Shown here: piece by piece, positions 34,636-44,702 of the stretch
Numbering within the stretch: the first letter of the stretch is position 1
Layout: each line of letters opens with the position of its first letter
Source: Naasia sp. SYSU D00057
GTDB lineage: Bacteria > Actinomycetota > Actinomycetes > Actinomycetales > Microbacteriaceae
DNA length: 64,000 bases
Direction: 5' to 3'
Assembly: GCF_017916505.1 (NCBI RefSeq)
Contig: NZ_JAFMSZ010000003.1
Span: 1 to 64,000 of the forward strand
Program-made: the position numbers and the translations under genes
Notes under the pieces: generated by a model
Told to the model about the DNA's origin: nothing
Databases searched by the model: none
What the model saw: only the letters and a program-made list of their open reading frames with translations

Positions 34636-36015
34636 ATGGACGCCACGCTGACGACGAACGAGACCCGCCGGACGGGCTCGGTCGACCCGGCGCTGGCGCC
34701 CGGCTGGGACCGCCTCGCCTCCGCGGTGGGCGGGCTGCGCGAGCTGCAGCAGCGCGACGGCTCGCTCCGCGAGGACGCCGATCGCGCCGAGGCGGCCCGA
34801 CTCGTCGCCGACCTCGACGCCGCCGTCGAGGAGCTCGCGCCGGCGTTCGAGCACGACGCGGACTACCTCGCCGCGATGCGAGCGGACCTCGCCGCCTGGG
34901 CGGCCGCCGGCTTCGGCGTGCCGGACTTCACGCGCGCCGTCGCCGCGTTCCGCCCGGAGCTGCAGCGCGAGGACGGGCTGCAGCACCTCGTCGTGTTCCC
35001 CATGTACACGCAGAACGGCAGCACCGAGCGCCTGTTCGAGGCGGTGCTCGTCGAGGTCGTGTGGCCGGAGTTCATCGCCGAGCTCGAGACGACGGCGTAC
35101 TCGAACGCGCTGTTCGTGCCGATCCGCTTCCTCGCCTTCACGGGCGGCTACGACACCAACTCGGCCGTGCTCTTCCCCGAGACGGTGGCGACCGGAGCCG
35201 TCGTACCGAAGTTCACCTGGGGCGCGATCTTCGCGGACCGCGAGGCGGCGCGCTTCCGCCGCGTCGTGAACCGCGCGTCCGAGATCACGCAGCTCGAGCT
35301 GCCCGAGGACGCGCGCCGGCTGCTGAGCGACCAGGAGCTCGCGGAGGAGACCTTCGTGCTCTGGGATCTCATCCACGACCGCACCCACATGCGCGGCGAC
35401 CTGCCGTTCGATCCGTTCATGATCAAGCAGCGGATGCCGTACTTCCTCTACTCGCTCGAGGAGCTGCGGTGCGACCTCACCGCGTTCCGCGAGAGCGTCC
35501 GCCTGGTGCGCGCGGAGGACACCGACGAGGTGACGCGCGACCGCGCCCGGCTCGCGCAGTACGCGATCCTGTTCGACCGCCTGTTCCGCTTCCCCCTCAC
35601 CGGTAGCCGCGTCCGCAACTACGACGGCCTCGGCGGGCAGCTGCTGTTCGCGTGGCTGCACCAGCGGCGCGTGCTGCACTGGACCGACACCCGCCTCGCC
35701 TTCGACTGGGCGGAGGTGCCGGATGCGGTCGTCGCGCTGTCGGACGCCATCGACGAGCTCTACTGGGCGTCGATCGACCGGCCGAAGACGGCGCACTGGC
35801 TCGCCGCGTACGACCTCGTCCGCAGCACGCTGACGCCGCATCCCGCGTCGCAGTGGGCGCGTGGCCTTCCCGACGAGGTCCTCTCGGGGCCGCCGAAGGG
35901 CATGACGGACGCCGTGCTCGACGACGAGTTCCCGCTGTCGATGTTCTACGAGGCCCTCGGCAAGAAGATGGGCGACGTCATCGCCTCGACGTCGGGCATC
36001 ACCGGCCGCGACTGA
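34636..36015 (+). CDS. DUF6421-like protein with HxxxH motif
   Basis: 459 residues, cytoplasmic (no signal or membrane segment). Assigned to DUF6421 from its overall pattern (VVFPMYTQNGSTERLFEAVLVEV, FTGGYDTNSAVLFPE); this is moderately sure. The block LIHDRTHMRGDLPFDPF near 251-267 has His-x3-His, followed by EELRCDLTAF near 275-284, an arrangement that resembles a metal-binding site of metallopeptidase-like folds. No activity is known to me. Ribosome site CGGAGGA lies upstream of the ATG. A 16-bp-arm hairpin follows the stop. Confidence 0.68.
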   Translation: MDATLTTNETRRTGSVDPALAPGWDRLASAVGGLRELQQRDGSLREDADRAEAARLVADLDAAVEELAPAFEHDADYLAAMRADLAAWAAAGFGVPDFTRAVAAFRPELQREDGLQHLVVFPMYTQNGSTERLFEAVLVEVVWPEFIAELETTAYSNALFVPIRFLAFTGGYDTNSAVLFPETVATGAVVPKFTWGAIFADREAARFRRVVNRASEITQLELPEDARRLLSDQELAEETFVLWDLIHDRTHMRGDLPFDPFMIKQRMPYFLYSLEELRCDLTAFRESVRLVRAEDTDEVTRDRARLAQYAILFDRLFRFPLTGSRVRNYDGLGGQLLFAWLHQRRVLHWTDTRLAFDWAEVPDAVVALSDAIDELYWASIDRPKTAHWLAAYDLVRSTLTPHPASQWARGLPDEVLSGPPKGMTDAVLDDEFPLSMFYEALGKKMGDVIASTSGITGRD

Positions 36016-36024
36016 CCCCTCTGA

Positions 36025-36082
36025 GTGCCCGTTGCGGCGCGGAGTGACCCCTGCAGCGGGAACTCGGCGCCGCAACGGGCAC
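36025..36082. terminator. Long hairpin with 16-bp perfect arms
   Basis: GTGCCCGTTGCGGCGC (36025-36040) pairs perfectly with GCGCCGCAACGGGCAC (36067-36082) across a 26-base loop. It stands between convergent genes (the DUF6421-like gene and the lipoprotein gene) and could end both transcripts. The size is the same as the elements at 40148 and 48858. Confidence 0.6.
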
Positions 36083-36106
36083 CTCGGCTCTGCGGAACGC
36101 GACGGG

Positions 36107-36667
36107 TCAGCCGCCCGCGCTCTCCCCGAAGCCGCTCTTCCCGCTCGTGCCGAAGCCGCCCTTCAGCGGCGCCCGCTCTCCCACCTTCGAGCCGGCCGGC
36201 GCCGGCTGCACCATGTCGGCCTGCAGCCGGGACCCCGGGGCGGCGAAACCGCCGTTGCCGACGGGTGCCCAGGCGGCGACCCGGGGCGAGTTCCAGCGGG
36301 CGGCGGCGAAGATGAGCGGCCCGATCCAGGCGTGGGTGTACGCGCCCCGGTAGCCCTCGGTCGATTCGCACAGGTCCTCGGGCTCGTCGACGATGTCCTC
36401 GCCCTGCGCCTCCAGCAGACGGATCTGCTCCTCGACGTCGGCGAGGCAGTCCTCCCGCGAGTCGTACTGCGGCCGCTCCGTCCCCTCCGGGACCACGTAC
36501 CTCTCACCGTCCGCGCCCTCCAGCACGACCCCCTCGTCGGGGGCGGTGCAGCCGGAGAGGGCGAGCGTGGCGCCCGCGATCGAGGCGATCGCGACCGTGC
36601 GCCGGGTGGTGGCTCGGCGTGCCGCGATGCCGGACAGAGACACAGACCTCGTCCTGCGGATGCTCAT
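36107..36667 (-). CDS. YgiB-like (DUF1190/UPF0441) lipoprotein
   Basis: 186 residues. The signal peptide ends in LSGC (Cys40 is the lipidation site after a basic start, RRTRSVSLSG). The mature part has YDSREDCLADVEEQ and a C-terminal Gly/Ser block, KGGFGTSGKSGFGESAGG. This matches the layout of E. coli YgiB (AGC lipobox, TREDC, RGGFGES tail). It starts inside the stop of the upstream GSP-synthase-like gene (ATGA), so the two are translated together, as in ygiB-ygiC. Function is unknown; E. coli YgiB is linked to envelope stress. Similarity was judged by eye. Confidence 0.72.
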   Translation of the reverse strand: MSIRRTRSVSLSGIAARRATTRRTVAIASIAGATLALSGCTAPDEGVVLEGADGERYVVPEGTERPQYDSREDCLADVEEQIRLLEAQGEDIVDEPEDLCESTEGYRGAYTHAWIGPLIFAAARWNSPRVAAWAPVGNGGFAAPGSRLQADMVQPAPAGSKVGERAPLKGGFGTSGKSGFGESAGG

Positions 36668-37863
36668 GCTCGACCTCCTTCGATGAAGTGGGGGACGAAC
36701 TCGGCGAGGTCTCCCGTGACGGGGCCGCTCGTCTCGCGGAGGTCGATGCCGGCGGGCGAGTCCCCGACGATCCAGCTGCCGATCACGGCGGTCTTGCCCG
36801 GGATGGGCGCGAACCGGGCGCGCTCCTGGAACACGAAGCCCTCCTCGCCGTACGGACCGCTCGCCACGGCGGCGACGCTGCCGTCGGCCTCGAACACGGT
36901 GACGTTGGCGCCCTCGCGGCCGAGTCGCGGCTTGGAGACGTAGGGGCGGCCCGCGAGCGGCTCCCGCGTCGTGAATGCAGGCAGCAGGTTCCGGTGGCCG
37001 GGGAAGAGCTCCCACAGCACGACGAGCAGCTGCTTGTTGCTGAGCAGCAGCTTCCACGCCGGCTCCACCCAGGCGGTTCCGGAGCGGCTGGTCGGCAGGA
37101 AGGCGGCGAACTGCTCGCGCGCCATCCACTCCCACGGGTACAGCTTGAAGATGCGGTCGATCGGCTCACCGTCGCCGTCGAGGAAGCGGAGGCGGTCGAC
37201 GTCCCACTGGACGTCCTCCATGAAGATCAGCTTCGGCTCGAACCCGCCAGCGGCGGCGGTCTCCGCCATGTACGCGACGGTGTCGGCGTCCTCGACGATC
37301 AGCTCGCCGTCACCGGAGTCGTGCAGCGACGCGAGGTGCAGCCGGCTCCCGGGCGCCACTCCCCAGCGGGCGGTGCGGATGTGCTCCCACTGCTCGATGA
37401 GCTGCTCGTGCAGGCCGTTGAACTGATCCGCCTGCTCGCCGTGCACCTCGGTGAGCCACTGCCACTGGGCGGCGGCCGACTCCACGAGCGACGTGGGGGT
37501 GTCGGCGTTGAACTCGAGCAGCTTCACGGTGAGGTCGCCGTCGTACGCGAGGTCGAAGCGGCCGTACACGGTGGGGTCGTCCTCGTCCCACGACTGCCGC
37601 ACCAGCTCGTGCAGCGACGGCGGTATGCCGAATTCGGCATACCTTCTCCTGCGGACGACGTGCTCGACGGCGTCCATGCACAGGTCGAACAGGGCCTTGG
37701 TGGCCGCCTCGATCACCTCGATCTCGCCGAGCGTGAACGAGTACGCCGCCGACTCGTTCCAGTAGGGGCGGCCGCCCTCGGACGGCAGGTCGTAGAAGGT
37801 GAACCCGACCTCGTCGCAGCGCCGGCGCCAGTCGGCGCGAGGAACGCTCTCGACCCTCCGCAT
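36664..37863 (-). CDS. Glutathionylspermidine synthase family ATP-grasp ligase (YgiC/YjfC-like)
   Basis: 399 residues, the synthetase domain only (no amidase domain). NADTPTSLVESAAAQWQW near 118-135, and PRLGREGANV and GEEGFVFQERARFAP toward the C-terminus, are the ATP-grasp motifs of GSP_synth. E. coli YgiC and YjfC have this length and do not make glutathionylspermidine in simple assays; peptide-polyamine ligation has been proposed for such enzymes. Actinobacteria of this kind use mycothiol, not glutathione, so the true acceptor must differ. Start at MRRVESVPR, no strong ribosome site. Coupled to the YgiB-like lipoprotein. Confidence 0.88.
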   Translation of the reverse strand: MRRVESVPRADWRRRCDEVGFTFYDLPSEGGRPYWNESAAYSFTLGEIEVIEAATKALFDLCMDAVEHVVRRRRYAEFGIPPSLHELVRQSWDEDDPTVYGRFDLAYDGDLTVKLLEFNADTPTSLVESAAAQWQWLTEVHGEQADQFNGLHEQLIEQWEHIRTARWGVAPGSRLHLASLHDSGDGELIVEDADTVAYMAETAAAGGFEPKLIFMEDVQWDVDRLRFLDGDGEPIDRIFKLYPWEWMAREQFAAFLPTSRSGTAWVEPAWKLLLSNKQLLVVLWELFPGHRNLLPAFTTREPLAGRPYVSKPRLGREGANVTVFEADGSVAAVASGPYGEEGFVFQERARFAPIPGKTAVIGSWIVGDSPAGIDLRETSGPVTGDLAEFVPHFIEGGRA

Positions 37864-37926
37864 TGCTTCACGGTATGGCACGGTCCGCGCTTCCCGGGGC
37901 GGTCCGGCGACCCCTTGCGGACAGGC

Positions 37927-37932
37927 GAGAAT
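37927..37932 (+). promoter_or_regulatory. Probable -10 box, leaderless start (threonine aldolase)
   Basis: GAGAAT, six bases, then the GTG at 37939. Confidence 0.4.
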
Positions 37933-37938
37933 TGAGGA

Positions 37939-38985
37939 GTGAGACTGCATGATCCCGAGATCCGCACGTTCGCCAGCGACAACTACGCGGGGGTGCATCC
38001 CGAGGTCCTCGCCGCGCTTGCGGCGGCCAACGGCGGCCACCAGATCGCCTACGGGGAGGACGCCTACACCGCGCGCCTGAACGAGGTGGTGCGCGAGACG
38101 TTCGGCGAGCGGGCCGAGACGTTCCCCGTCTTCAACGGCACCGGCGCCAACGTGGTCGGGCTGACCGCGATGATGCCCCGCTGGGGCGCCGTCATCTCCA
38201 CCGGGACGGCGCACATCCACACCGACGAGGCCGGGGCTCCGGAGCGGGTGAGCGGGCTCAAGCTGCTGCCCGTCGCGACGCCGGACGGCAAGCTGACCCC
38301 CGAGCTGATCGCGACGGAGGCGTGGGGCTGGGGCGACGAGCACCGTGCCCAGCCGCTCGTCGTGAGCATCACCCAGTCGACCGAGCTCGGCACCGTCTAC
38401 ACGCCCGCTGAGGTGCGCGCGATCGCCGAATACGCGCACGAGCACGGCATGGCGCTGCACATGGACGGGGCCCGCATCTGGAACGCGGCCGCCGCCCTCG
38501 GCGTCCCGCTGCGCGAGTTCACCTCCGACGCGGGCGTCGACGTCCTGAGCCTCGGCGGCACCAAGAACGGCCTGCTCGGCGCTGAGGCGGTCGTCGTCCT
38601 GAACCCCGACCGCGCCGAGGGACTCCTCTACCTGCGGAAGCTGAGCATGCAGCTCGCGAGCAAGCTGCGCTTCATGAGCGCCCAGCTGCTCACCCTGTTC
38701 GACGACGGTCTCGGGCTGCGGTCCGCGTCGCATGCGAACGCGATGGCGCAGCGCCTCCGCAGCGCGCTCGAGGGGACGCCGGGCCTCTCGTTCTCGCAGC
38801 CGACGGACGCGAACGCGATCTTCGCGGTGCTCGACAACGCGGCCGCCGACCGCCTGCGCGAGCGCTACCGCTTCTACGACTGGAACCGCGCGGCGGGTCA
38901 GGTGCGCTGGATGTGCAGCTTCGACACCACCGAGGCGGACGTCGACGCGTTCGTCGCAGCGGTGCGCGAGGAGCTCGCCCGCTGA
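37939..38985 (+). CDS. ltaE: Low-specificity L-threonine aldolase, beta-eliminating lyase family
   Basis: 348 residues, PLP-dependent. SDNYAGVHPEVL near 13-24, Asp176 in MDGARIWNA (binds the PLP ring nitrogen) and Lys209 in GGTKNG (Schiff base) are clear. It would split L-threonine or L-allo-threonine into glycine and acetaldehyde in the cytosol. GTG start with GAGAAT before it. Start and length agree with the family. Confidence 0.92.
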   Translation: MRLHDPEIRTFASDNYAGVHPEVLAALAAANGGHQIAYGEDAYTARLNEVVRETFGERAETFPVFNGTGANVVGLTAMMPRWGAVISTGTAHIHTDEAGAPERVSGLKLLPVATPDGKLTPELIATEAWGWGDEHRAQPLVVSITQSTELGTVYTPAEVRAIAEYAHEHGMALHMDGARIWNAAAALGVPLREFTSDAGVDVLSLGGTKNGLLGAEAVVVLNPDRAEGLLYLRKLSMQLASKLRFMSAQLLTLFDDGLGLRSASHANAMAQRLRSALEGTPGLSFSQPTDANAIFAVLDNAAADRLRERYRFYDWNRAAGQVRWMCSFDTTEADVDAFVAAVREELAR

Positions 38986-39054
38986 TCGCCCGCGAGATGC
39001 CGGTAGGTGCTCCCATCCGAATGGAATGGGGACACCTACTGGCAACTCGGGCGC

Positions 39055-40107
39055 TTACGGGCGGAGCAGGACCTTGATCGCGCGGCGCTCGTCCATCGCC
39101 GCGTACGCCTCGGCCGCCTCCGTGAGCGGAAGCTCGAGGTCGAAGACGCGGCCCGGGCGGATCGTGCGGCTGAGCACGTCGGGCAGGAGCTCCTCGATGT
39201 AGTTGCGGACCGGGGCGACGCCGCCGCGGACGCCGACGTTCGTGTTGAACATCGTGCGCACGGGCAGCTCGGGCCCTCCGTTCGGGACGCCGACGAAGCC
39301 GACCTGGCCGCCGGGCCGCGCCGAGCGCAGCGCCTGGTGCATCGACTCCTTCGTGCCGACGCACTCGAGCACGCAGTCGGGGCCGATGCCGTCGAACAGG
39401 TCCTTCACGCGCCGGACGCCCTCGTCGCCGCGCTCCTCGACGATGTCGGTGGCGCCGAACTCGCGCGCGACCGCCTGCCGTGCCTCGTGTCGCGACATCG
39501 CGACGATGCGGGAGGCGCCGAGCCGCTTGGCGGCCAGCACGCCGCAGAGGCCGACCGCGCCGTCGCCGACCACGACGACGGTGGAGCCTTCGCGCACGCC
39601 GGCGCTCACCGCGGCGTGGTGCCCCGTGCCCATGACGTCGGAGAGGGTCAGCAGGTCCGGGATCAGGTCGGCGTCCGGCATTCCGCCGGGCACGACCGCG
39701 AGGGTGCCGTCGGCGTGCGGCACCCGGACGCGCTGGCCCTGGCCGCCGTCGGCGAAGCCGCCCATCCGGTCCTCCGAACCCCACCAGCCGCCGTGCAGGC
39801 ACGAGGTGCTGACGCCGTTCCGGCAGTTGGCGCACGTCATATCGCAGTCGTAGAACGGGGCGATCACGAAGTCGCCGGGCGCCACGTTCGACACGTCGTC
39901 GCCGATCTCCTCGACCACGCCGATGAACTCGTGCCCGATCCGGTGCGGCTCGGTGGTGGGCTGCACGCCCCGGTAGGGCCAGAGGTCGGAGCCGCAGACG
40001 CAGCTCGCGACGACGCGCACGATCGCGTCGCCGCCGGTCGAGAGCGTCGGGTCCGGAACCTCCTCCACTCGGATGTCGCGTTCACCGTGGATGAGAGTCG
40101 CCAGCAT
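39055..40107 (-). CDS. Zinc-dependent alcohol dehydrogenase family protein
   Basis: 350 residues of the medium-chain dehydrogenase family. Catalytic zinc ligands are Cys in CVCGSDLW and the His-Glu pair of GHEFIGVV; the structural zinc site CDMTCANCRNGVSTSC has its cysteines. VVVVGDGAVGLCGV is the NAD(P) motif. It oxidises an alcohol or reduces an aldehyde, but the substrate is not evident. ATG with TAGGGT six bases upstream on the minus strand. Its end lies three bases past a partial palindromic sequence at 39002-39051. Confidence 0.9.
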   Translation of the reverse strand: MLATLIHGERDIRVEEVPDPTLSTGGDAIVRVVASCVCGSDLWPYRGVQPTTEPHRIGHEFIGVVEEIGDDVSNVAPGDFVIAPFYDCDMTCANCRNGVSTSCLHGGWWGSEDRMGGFADGGQGQRVRVPHADGTLAVVPGGMPDADLIPDLLTLSDVMGTGHHAAVSAGVREGSTVVVVGDGAVGLCGVLAAKRLGASRIVAMSRHEARQAVAREFGATDIVEERGDEGVRRVKDLFDGIGPDCVLECVGTKESMHQALRSARPGGQVGFVGVPNGGPELPVRTMFNTNVGVRGGVAPVRNYIEELLPDVLSRTIRPGRVFDLELPLTEAAEAYAAMDERRAIKVLLRP

Positions 40108-40113
40108 CCTTCG

Positions 40114-40119
40114 ACCCTA
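40114..40119 (-). promoter_or_regulatory. Probable -10 box, leaderless start (alcohol dehydrogenase)
   Basis: Minus-strand TAGGGT, six bases, then the ATG at 40107. Confidence 0.5.
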
Positions 40120-40147
40120 CGCCGCCCAGCGACGCCGCCTCACGCGG

Positions 40148-40206
40148 CCGAGTTGCCACTTTCGGCCCTCATACCGCTCGGGAAGGGGCGGAAAGTGGCA
40201 ACTCGG
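40148..40206. repeat. Dispersed 59-bp hairpin element, copy 1
   Basis: CCGAGTTGCCACTTTC (40148-40163) pairs perfectly with GAAAGTGGCAACTCGG (40191-40206) over a 27-base loop containing CCCTCAT. The copy at 48858-48916 shares outer arms, size and loop. It lies 18 bases beyond the clpB stop and could terminate clpB. Confidence 0.85.
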
Positions 40207-40224
40207 AAGGCCTCACTACGGGGA

Positions 40225-42390
<2,166 letters not shown>

Positions 42391-42428
42391 GGTTCTCCTC
42401 GGAACTGAAGGGTGGAAAGTCTACTTAT

Positions 42429-42449
42429 GTTGAGTCGTTCCGGCTCAAG
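42429..42449 (-). promoter_or_regulatory. HAIR operator of clpB (HspR site)
   Basis: On the minus strand CTTGAGC, seven bases, ACTCAAC, fitting the HspR inverted repeat CTTGAGT-N7-ACTCAAG. The preceding GAATAAACTTGAGCC is shared with the dnaK promoter, so a TAAACT -10 box overlaps the site. Confidence 0.85.
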
Positions 42450-42481
42450 TTTATTCCGGTGTTCCGCTCCGCGCCAGGAAG

Positions 42482-42919
42482 TCAGTCCTCGATCGTCTCG
42501 AGCAGGTCCGACAGCACCCACCCGAGCCAGTCGGACACCTCGGCGAGGATCGGATCCGGGCGCTCGGCGGCGCGCTCGGCGAGCACCAGCCGCAGGTCGG
42601 TGAGCCCGCGCAGCCACAGGGGGACCCGCTCGTGCGGGATGCGGACCGGGTCCGGTGCCGCGAGGTCGGCGAGGATCGCCTCCGCCGACGCGACCTTGCC
42701 CTCGGTGAGTCGAGGGCGCGCGAAGTCCGCGAATTCGGCCGCCGCGGTGGCGTCGTCCGGGTAGGCCTTGGGCAGGAGCCGGGCGATAGCCCGGTCCCCG
42801 GGCACGGAGTCGGCCGCCCGGAGCAGGTCGGCGAGATCGCCGGAGAGGTCGGCGAGGAGCGCGCGCTCCCACGGCTGGAAGACGCGCTCGACGCCGTCCT
42901 CGGTGCGGACGAAGCCCAT
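42482..42919 (-). CDS. DUF2017 family protein
   Basis: 145 residues. MGFVRTEDGVERVFQPWERALLADLSGDLADLL and the helical remainder match the DUF2017 pattern of actinobacteria. It has no known biochemical role, but it usually follows clpS. The start codon overlaps the clpS stop (TGATG). It lies at the end of the dnaK operon before the clpB promoter. Confidence 0.85.
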   Translation of the reverse strand: MGFVRTEDGVERVFQPWERALLADLSGDLADLLRAADSVPGDRAIARLLPKAYPDDATAAAEFADFARPRLTEGKVASAEAILADLAAPDPVRIPHERVPLWLRGLTDLRLVLAERAAERPDPILAEVSDWLGWVLSDLLETIED

Positions 42920-43239
42920 CAGGGCTCCGCCGGCCGCAGAGTCGCGAGCAGTCCGTAGCCGTGCATCGCCTCGACGTGCCGCTCCATCTCCTCGCGGCTG
43001 CCGGTGGCGACGACGGCGGATCCCTCGGTGTGCACCTGCAGCATGAGGCGCTCCGCCTTCTCCTTCGCGTAGCCGAAGTAGCTGCGGAACACCCACGACA
43101 CGTACGTCATGAGGTTGACGGGGTCGTCCCAGACCACGGTGTGCCAGGGGGCGCCGAGCCGGAGGTCCTCCTCCAGCCGGAGGTCCTCCTCCGTGCCGGT
43201 CGCCTCCAGCACATCGGGTTCCGTCGCGGCGCGCGGCAT
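42919..43239 (-). CDS. clpS: ATP-dependent Clp protease adaptor ClpS
   Basis: 106 residues. The core, TVVWDDPVNLMTYVSWVFRSYFGYAKEKAERLMLQVHTEG, holds the Asn and Asp residues that line the N-degron pocket and the Met-rich helix of ClpS. It delivers N-end-rule substrates to the ClpAP/ClpC protease. It starts eight bases after the hspR stop, so it is in the heat-shock operon here, an uncommon location. The N-terminal 30 residues are acidic (LRLEEDLRLG). Confidence 0.93.
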   Translation of the reverse strand: MPRAATEPDVLEATGTEEDLRLEEDLRLGAPWHTVVWDDPVNLMTYVSWVFRSYFGYAKEKAERLMLQVHTEGSAVVATGSREEMERHVEAMHGYGLLATLRPAEP

Positions 43240-43247
43240 CCGCGACC

Positions 43248-43673
43248 TCAGTCCTGGGACCCGGGCCGCCAGAGCACGAGCTCGGTGCGGCGGCTCGTCC
43301 GCATGCCGGCGCGCAGCGGGGTCACGCCGTCGTCGCCGACGGCGAACACGCGGCGGCCGGGACGGCGCAGCAGCTCGTCGGCGAGCGCCGACTCGAGCTC
43401 CCGCACGCGGCCGCGCAGCGCCGCCACCTCGTTCTCGAGCTCGAGGATGCGCCGGATGCCCTCCAGGCTGATGCCCTCGGCGCCGAGGCGGGCCACCTCA
43501 CGCAGCTGGGCGATGTCCCGCATCGAGTAGCGGCGGGACTTGCCCGCGGTGCGGCGGGGTGAGACGAGTCCGATCCGGTCGTACTGCCGCAGCGTCTGCG
43601 GGTGCATGCCCGCGAGCTCGGCGGCGACCGCGATCGCGAAGAGCGGCGCGGATGCCATCTCCTCCTCGTCCAT
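43248..43673 (-). CDS. hspR: HspR, MerR-family heat-shock repressor
   Basis: 141 residues. The MerR winged helix (about 11-75) reads FAIAVAAELAGMHPQTLRQYDRIGLVSPRR and then SMRDIAQLREVARLG, with a coiled region after it. HspR binds HAIR sequences with DnaK as co-repressor; when DnaK is titrated by unfolded proteins repression lifts. Three HAIR sites lie in this window (42429, 47276 and 47339). It starts three bases after dnaJ. The C-terminal tail is about 35 residues. Confidence 0.93.
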   Translation of the reverse strand: MDEEEMASAPLFAIAVAAELAGMHPQTLRQYDRIGLVSPRRTAGKSRRYSMRDIAQLREVARLGAEGISLEGIRRILELENEVAALRGRVRELESALADELLRRPGRRVFAVGDDGVTPLRAGMRTSRRTELVLWRPGSQD

Positions 43674-43676
43674 GGG

Positions 43677-44675
43677 TCACACCGCCCGGGCCCGGTCGAT
43701 CAGCTCGCGGCGGGGGTTCTCCGGCGGACCGGCGGCGACGAACGCCTCGAGGGCCTCCCGCTGCTCGCGGGTCAGGTGCGCGGGCACGACGACCTCGACG
43801 CGGGCGAGGAGGTCGCCCGTGCCCTTCGAGGTGTGCACGCCGCGGTCCTTGACCCTCAGCACCTTGCCGCTCGACGTGCCGGGCGCCACCTTCAGGCGCA
43901 CCGGCTCGCCGCCGAGCGTCGGGACCTCGATGGTCGCCCCGAGCGCCGCCTCGGCGAACGTGACGGGCACGGTGACCTTGAGGTTGAGTCCGTCGCGCTC
44001 GAACACCGGGTGCTTGCGCACCGTGACGGTGAGCACGAGGTCGCCCGGCTCGCCGCCGTCGGGGCTCGGCTGGCCCTTGCCGCGCAGCTTGATCTTCTGC
44101 CCGTCCTGCACGCCGGCGGGGATCTTCACGTTGATCGGGCGGCCGTCCGCGCCCTGCAGGCGCACGGTGTCGCCCTGGGTCGCGGTGACGAAGTCGATGG
44201 TGGTCGTCGCCGAGATGTCACCGCCCGGTGTCGGGCCGCCGAAGCCGCGGAACCCTCCGCTCGGCTGCCCGAAGCCGCCGCCGCTCCCGCCGCCGAACAT
44301 CGAGCCGAAGATGTCCTCGAAGCCGCCCGCGGGATAGCCGGCACCGGGCCGGCCCCCTCCGCCGCCGCCGAACATGTTGCCGAAGACGTCCTCGAATCCG
44401 CCGCCGCCGGAGGACCCGGGCGCCGCGAAGCGGGCGCCCGAGCCCATGGCGCGGATCTGGTCGTACTCACGCCGCTGCTGGGCGTCGGAGAGCACCGAGT
44501 ACGCCTCGCTGATCTCCTTGAACTTCGCCTCCGCGGCGGCGTTCCCGGGGTTCGAGTCGGGGTGGAACTGCCGCGCCAGCTTCCGGTAGGCCTTCTTCAG
44601 CGTCGCCTCGTCGGCGTCCTTCGCGACGCCGAGGGTCTTGTAGAAGTCCTTGTCGAACCAGTCCTGGCTTGCCAA
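43677..44675 (-). CDS. dnaJ: J-domain co-chaperone without zinc finger (DnaJ/CbpA type)
   Basis: 332 residues. J-domain at 1-75 with HPD (38-40), then a Gly/Phe-rich region of about 60 residues with repeats of GFEDVFGNMFGG and GFEDIFGSMFGG (about 93-150), then C-terminal beta-domains I and II (GDISATTTIDFVTATQGDTV, and later VPVTFAEAALGATIEVPT). None of the four CxxCxGxG zinc repeats of a type-I DnaJ is present, so it is a type-II J-protein. It stimulates DnaK ATPase. Start TTG, with GAGAGGG ten bases upstream; no better start exists. Confidence 0.93.
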   Translation of the reverse strand: MASQDWFDKDFYKTLGVAKDADEATLKKAYRKLARQFHPDSNPGNAAAEAKFKEISEAYSVLSDAQQRREYDQIRAMGSGARFAAPGSSGGGGFEDVFGNMFGGGGGGRPGAGYPAGGFEDIFGSMFGGGSGGGFGQPSGGFRGFGGPTPGGDISATTTIDFVTATQGDTVRLQGADGRPINVKIPAGVQDGQKIKLRGKGQPSPDGGEPGDLVLTVTVRKHPVFERDGLNLKVTVPVTFAEAALGATIEVPTLGGEPVRLKVAPGTSSGKVLRVKDRGVHTSKGTGDLLARVEVVVPAHLTREQREALEAFVAAGPPENPRRELIDRARAV

Positions 44676-44702
44676 TGTCGGTAGTCCCTCTCCTGGGTGG
44701 TA

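Noticed and set aside
37621-37660. TATGCCGAATTCGGCATA, a near-perfect 18-bp palindrome in the GSP-synthase-like gene (37625-37642)
   Set aside because: It is in the middle of coding sequence, reads as ordinary codons for a tyrosine-alanine-glutamate-phenylalanine stretch, and sits far from any start; it may be chance.
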